Shown here piece by piece: positions 60,660 to 64,000 of a DNA stretch of 64,000 nt. How positions within the stretch are numbered: the stretch's first letter is position 1; the number at the start of each line of letters is the position of its first letter. The stretch is from the NCBI RefSeq assembly GCF_000469585.1, contig NZ_KI273144.1:46753-110752 (forward strand), given 5' to 3'. The DNA comes from Chrysiogenes arsenatis DSM 11915. GTDB lineage: Bacteria > Chrysiogenota > Chrysiogenetes > Chrysiogenales > Chrysiogenaceae. The notes under the pieces are model-generated. The model was not told the origin of the DNA. It searched no databases and saw only the letters and a program-made list of their open reading frames with translations. The translations under genes and the position numbers were made by a program.

Positions 60660-62612
60660 ATGGCTAAAGTTATTGGAATCGACCTAGGAACCACGAATTC
60701 GTGTGTATCAATTATGGAGGGTGGCGACCCAAAAGTTATCGCCAACGCTGAAGGGAACCGCACCACCCCAAGTATCGTTGCTTTCACCGACAAAGGGGAA
60801 CGGCTGGTTGGTCAAACCGCCAAGCGTCAAGCTATCACGAACCCTGAAAACACTGTATTTGCCGTCAAGCGTTACATCGGACGGAAGTTTGATTCAGAAA
60901 TCGTACAGCGCGATCTGAAAAACCTGCCGTTTAAACTGGCTGGCGCCAGCAACGGCGACGTGAGCATCTCCGCTCAAGGAAAAAATTATTCGCCGCAGGA
61001 AGTCAGCGCAATGGTACTGCAAAAAATGAAGCAGACCGCTGAAGATTACCTTGGCGAAACCGTGACAGAAGCGGTTATCACCGTTCCCGCTTACTTTAAC
61101 GACGCCCAGCGTCAAGCGACCAAAGATGCTGGTAAAATCGCTGGACTCAATGTTCTGCGGATCATCAACGAGCCAACCGCCGCTGCGCTGGCGTATGGTT
61201 TGGAAAAGAAATCAGACGAAGTGGTTGCCGTCTACGACCTTGGCGGCGGAACTTTCGACGTTTCTATCCTTGAAATCAGTGAAGGGGTTTTTGAAGTTAA
61301 ATCCACTAACGGCGACACGCACCTTGGCGGCGAAGACTTCGACCAGCGGATCATCAATCATATTGCTGACGAATTCAAAAAAGAGAGCGGCATCGACCTG
61401 CGTAACGATAAAATGGCATTGCAGCGCTTGAAAGAAGCCGCAGAAAAAGCCAAGCATGAACTTTCCGGCTCCATGGAAACCGAAATCAACCTGCCGTTTA
61501 TTACGATGGATCAATCCGGCCCAAAACACCTGCAAATGCGTCTGAGCCGCTCAAAGCTGGAGCAATTGGTCGAAGATCTGATTGCCCGCACCATTGAGCC
61601 ATGCCGCAAAGCGCTGGCGGATGCTGGCCTGAAAGCATCGGACGTCAACGAAGTTATCCTCGTTGGCGGGATGACACGGATGCCAAAAGTACAACAAGCC
61701 GTAAAAGATTTCTTCGGTCGCGAACCGCACCGTGGTGTCAACCCCGACGAAGTAGTAGCCATCGGCGCCGCCATCCAAGGTGGTGTCCTGAAGGGCGACG
61801 TAAAAGACGTTCTCCTGCTTGACGTTACTCCGCTCAGCCTCGGGATTGAGACGCTCGGTGGCGTCATGACGAAAATCATTGAGCGCAACACCACGATTCC
61901 AACCAAAAAGTCGCAAACGTTCTCGACAGCCGCTGACAACCAGCCTTCTGTCAGCATTCACGTCCTACAAGGCGAGCGCGAAATGGCCAACGCCAACAAA
62001 TCCCTTGGCCGCTTCGACTTGATGGATATTCCACCAGCGCCACGCGGTTTGCCGCAAATCGAAGTCACCTTTGACATCGACGCCAACGGGATTGTCGCCG
62101 TTTCAGCCAAAGACCTTGGCACGGGCAAGCAGCAATCCATTGTCATCCGCGACTCTTCTGGCCTTTCTGAAGAAGAGATCGAAAAAATGGTCAAAGATGC
62201 CGAACTGCACGCCGAGGAAGATCGCAAAAAGCGCGAAGTGATTGAACTGAAAAATCAGGCCGACACACTGCTCTATTCAACCGAAAAAGCCCTTGGCGAG
62301 CATGGCGACAAGCTCCCAGCTGGCGATAAAGAAAACATTCAGTCCAAGCTAAATGCCTTGCGCGAAACGCTCAAAAGCGAAACACCCGCAAAAGAAACGA
62401 TAGAAGTACAAATCAAAGAGCTTTCCGAAGCCTCCATGAAGCTCGGCGAAATCGTCTATCAGGCCTCACAAGGTGGCGCTGAAGAGACAGCTGGAGGCGG
62501 TTGTGGTTCTGGTGGCTGCGGCACAGAATCAGCTCCGCACGAAGAGCCAAAGAAAAAAGATGATAACGTGATGGATGCAGAGTTCGAAGAGGTTGACGAG
62601 AAAAAGAAATAA
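60660..62612 (+). CDS. dnaK: Chaperone DnaK (Hsp70)
   Basis: ATP-driven Hsp70. Phosphate-1 loop [17 protein letters not shown], phosphate-2 [15 protein letters not shown], adenosine site [14 protein letters not shown], linker [18 protein letters not shown]. 650 residues. The C-terminal tail ends with the usual acidic lid-tip sequence, but just before it is an unusual Gly/Cys-rich piece, [10 protein letters not shown] (two Cys), not typical of DnaK tails. Strong CGGAGGAC site. Confidence 0.98.
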   Translation: MAKVIGIDLGTTNSCVSIMEGGDPKVIANAEGNRTTPSIVAFTDKGERLVGQTAKRQAITNPENTVFAVKRYIGRKFDSEIVQRDLKNLPFKLAGASNGDVSISAQGKNYSPQEVSAMVLQKMKQTAEDYLGETVTEAVITVPAYFNDAQRQATKDAGKIAGLNVLRIINEPTAAALAYGLEKKSDEVVAVYDLGGGTFDVSILEISEGVFEVKSTNGDTHLGGEDFDQRIINHIADEFKKESGIDLRNDKMALQRLKEAAEKAKHELSGSMETEINLPFITMDQSGPKHLQMRLSRSKLEQLVEDLIARTIEPCRKALADAGLKASDVNEVILVGGMTRMPKVQQAVKDFFGREPHRGVNPDEVVAIGAAIQGGVLKGDVKDVLLLDVTPLSLGIETLGGVMTKIIERNTTIPTKKSQTFSTAADNQPSVSIHVLQGEREMANANKSLGRFDLMDIPPAPRGLPQIEVTFDIDANGIVAVSAKDLGTGKQQSIVIRDSSGLSEEEIEKMVKDAELHAEEDRKKREVIELKNQADTLLYSTEKALGEHGDKLPAGDKENIQSKLNALRETLKSETPAKETIEVQIKELSEASMKLGEIVYQASQGGAEETAGGGCGSGGCGTESAPHEEPKKKDDNVMDAEFEEVDEKKK

Positions 62613-62665
62613 GGTTTATGGTGTTCCACAGAATGACCGCACCTTACGTGCCATAAACGCGCGTT

Positions 62666-62693
62666 GCCCGCAGTATAGTGTTTTACTGCGGGC
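62666..62693 (+). other. Hairpin between dnaK and dnaJ
   Basis: GCCCGCAGTA and TACTGCGGGC, a perfect 10-bp stem with an 8-base loop, then TTCG but no U-run. It probably acts as a processing or partial-termination site that lowers DnaJ relative to DnaK. Confidence 0.65.
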
Positions 62694-62721
62694 TTCGTAG
62701 CTTACTGATTAGGATAGTATC

Positions 62722-63852
62722 ATGTCAAAACGGGACTATTACGAAGTACTTGGTGTCAACAAGAACGCTTCTGATGTTGAAATCAAAAAAGCGTATCGCA
62801 AGCTTGCCATCCAGTTCCACCCCGATAAAAACCCGGGCAATGCCGAAGCCGAAGAGAAATTCAAAGAAGCAACAGAAGCGTATGAAGTCTTGAGCGACGG
62901 GCAAAAACGGGCGCAATACGACCAGTTCGGCCACTCCATGAATGGTGGCTTTGGCAACTACAAAAGCCAAGGATTCCAGAACGTTAATTTTGAAGATATT
63001 TTCGGCGACTTCGACGATATTTTCAGTGCTTTTGGTGGCGGAGGTTCGCGCCGCCGTTCTTCGCACAGTGGGCCACGTCCACAAGCCGGAAACGACCTGC
63101 TCTATACGCTCGATATCACGTTTGAAGAAGCCGCCTTTGGCGCCAGCAAAACCATCCGCGTCCCACGTAACGAAACCTGCCCCAAATGTCAGGGCTCAGG
63201 TGCGAATTCACCCGAGGATGTCGAAACCTGTCAAACCTGTGGCGGCAAAGGACAAATCCGCCGCTCGCAAGGGTTTTTCAGTATTTCTCAACCCTGCCAC
63301 TCCTGTCAGGGGCTCGGAAAAACAATCAAAAATAAATGTTCCCACTGCCGTGGACAGGGCTCAGTACGGGTTGAAAAAAGCCTCTCCGTCACCATTCCTG
63401 CCGGAGTTGAAACCGGCAACCGTCTCCGACTCACGGGAGAAGGCGAATCTGGGCGACACGGTGGCCCTGCGGGCGACCTCTATGTCGAAATGCGCGTCGC
63501 GCCGCACCCAATCTTCAGACGCGATGGCAATGATATTTTCTGCGAAGTGCCCATACCCTTTGCCACCGCGGCACTGGGTGGCTCGCTTGAAGTGCCAACC
63601 CTCACCGGCAAAGCCAAATTGAAAATCCCCGAAGGGACACAATCCAATAAGCTTTTCCGCCTGAAAAGCAAAGGAATTGCCGATGTGCGTGGGCGCGGCA
63701 TTGGCGACCAGATTATTCAGGTTGTCGTCGAAACGCCAACCAACTTGACAGAACGACAGCGGGAGCTTTTACGTGAGTTTGACGAAGCGAGCAGCGAAAA
63801 TCATCCGATGGGGAACTCTTTCTGGGAAAAAGTAAAAGGGCTGTTTCAGTAG
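62722..63852 (+). CDS. dnaJ: Chaperone DnaJ (Hsp40, type I)
   Basis: J-domain co-chaperone that stimulates DnaK ATPase. J-domain at 1-70 with the HPD motif in QFHPDKNPG. The G/F region (about 75-120) is long and contains [14 protein letters not shown]. Four CxxCxGxG zinc repeats follow: [24 protein letters not shown] and CSHCRGQG. Then the C-terminal substrate domains. 376 residues. AGGA before ATG. Last gene of the operon. Confidence 0.98.
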   Translation: MSKRDYYEVLGVNKNASDVEIKKAYRKLAIQFHPDKNPGNAEAEEKFKEATEAYEVLSDGQKRAQYDQFGHSMNGGFGNYKSQGFQNVNFEDIFGDFDDIFSAFGGGGSRRRSSHSGPRPQAGNDLLYTLDITFEEAAFGASKTIRVPRNETCPKCQGSGANSPEDVETCQTCGGKGQIRRSQGFFSISQPCHSCQGLGKTIKNKCSHCRGQGSVRVEKSLSVTIPAGVETGNRLRLTGEGESGRHGGPAGDLYVEMRVAPHPIFRRDGNDIFCEVPIPFATAALGGSLEVPTLTGKAKLKIPEGTQSNKLFRLKSKGIADVRGRGIGDQIIQVVVETPTNLTERQRELLREFDEASSENHPMGNSFWEKVKGLFQ

Positions 63853-63901
63853 CGGATACTCGCGCCGCCTGCGCAAAAGACTATAACTACTATCAATCTA
63901 C

Positions 63902-63930
63902 TTGACTAACAAGAGGGGCTGCGCTAAATT
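63902..63930 (+). promoter_or_regulatory. Sigma-70 promoter upstream of the last, partial gene
   Basis: TTGACT at 63902-63907 and TAAATT at 63925-63930, spaced by 17 bases. It points at ATG 63971. Confidence 0.65.
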
Positions 63931-63970
63931 CCCTGCTGCTGGTATCTTTTACCCAAAACAAGGAGGCATC

Positions 63971-64000
63971 ATGTCACACAAAGCGGAAACCATTTTACTC
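63971..64000 (+). CDS. Unidentified gene, first 10 codons only
   Basis: ATG 63971 after a strong AAGGAGGC site encodes MSHKAETILL before the window ends. Ribosome binding site and upstream promoter support a real gene, but ten residues are too few to name it. Confidence 0.55.
   Translation, partial: MSHKAETILL

Overview
The window reads as a chromosomal segment of a flagellated, Gram-negative bacterium. Kdo/LPS genes (kdsC, kdsB, an lptC-like start), a type II secretion pseudopilin cluster and lipoprotein and signal-peptide genes show an outer membrane. A giant hook protein with a long FliK shows flagella. The heat-shock operon carries a CIRCE element with HrcA. Base composition looks close to 50% GC by eye. 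The mix of deltaproteobacterial-like operons (pepP-efp-accB-accC, hemX-hemA-hemC, lysA-dapF-dapA-dapB) suggests a deep-branching Gram-negative lineage. Chrysiogenota or a relative is my tentative guess from recall, and nothing in the sequence proves it. I see no rRNA, tRNA, CRISPR array or transposase.

Layout. 1-4.5 kb (minus): a lysine/DAP operon, lysA-dapF-dapA-dapB, running into kdsC and the start of an lptC-like gene. 4.7-6.2 kb (plus): an MTA phosphorylase with a clear sigma-70 promoter, then a small lipoprotein. 6.2-13.2 kb (plus): an accessory, defence-like island. It holds a PD-(D/E)XK-like protein, an unknown protein, a Cas4-like/DEDD exonuclease fusion (DUF2779 type), a second PD-(D/E)XK protein, a tandem AAA+ ATPase and a WYL-domain regulator. 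The AAA+ gene and the WYL gene share a 21-bp operator-like motif placed almost identically upstream of each start, so they look like a self-regulated unit. This is the best candidate here for an undescribed system. 13.2-14.35 kb (minus): an amidohydrolase. 14.4-22.3 kb (plus): a flagellar hook operon fliK-flgD-flgE behind a sigma-54 promoter, followed by a highly structured leader and a 48-residue membrane protein.

22.4-27.0 kb (minus): birA-coaX-rodZ-moaA-moaC-mobB. 27.1-28.2 kb (plus): a 54-residue membrane protein and an orphan LytTR response regulator. 28.2-30.5 kb (minus): two DUF342/FapA-type genes. 30.7-35.7 kb (plus): gspG-H-I-J-K-L-M-N, followed by a YhdH/AcuI oxidoreductase. 36.7-43.7 kb (minus): lepA-lepB-N-acetyltransferase-clpS-clpA-kdsB and a Pycsar-effector-like (DUF5706) membrane protein. 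44.0-45.1 kb (minus): a YceI protein and a YjdM/PhnA protein. 45.4-47.7 kb (plus): an M23 peptidase, a decayed MNT nucleotidyltransferase, guanine deaminase and tag. 47.9-50.8 kb (plus): a large unknown EF-hand/membrane protein and a peroxiredoxin with a Fur/PerR-like box. 50.9-58.8 kb (minus): one long operon, cheB-like/hemX/hemA/hemC/hypothetical/pepP/efp/accB/accC. 58.9-64.0 kb (plus): CIRCE-hrcA-grpE-dnaK-dnaJ and the first codons of another gene.

Most of the window is housekeeping: lysine and cell-wall precursors, LPS Kdo, Moco, heme, fatty-acid and biotin metabolism, proteolysis and chaperones, plus motility and secretion. The accessory material is the 6.2-13.2 kb island, the orphan DUF5706 protein, the MNT remnant and the 715-residue protein.
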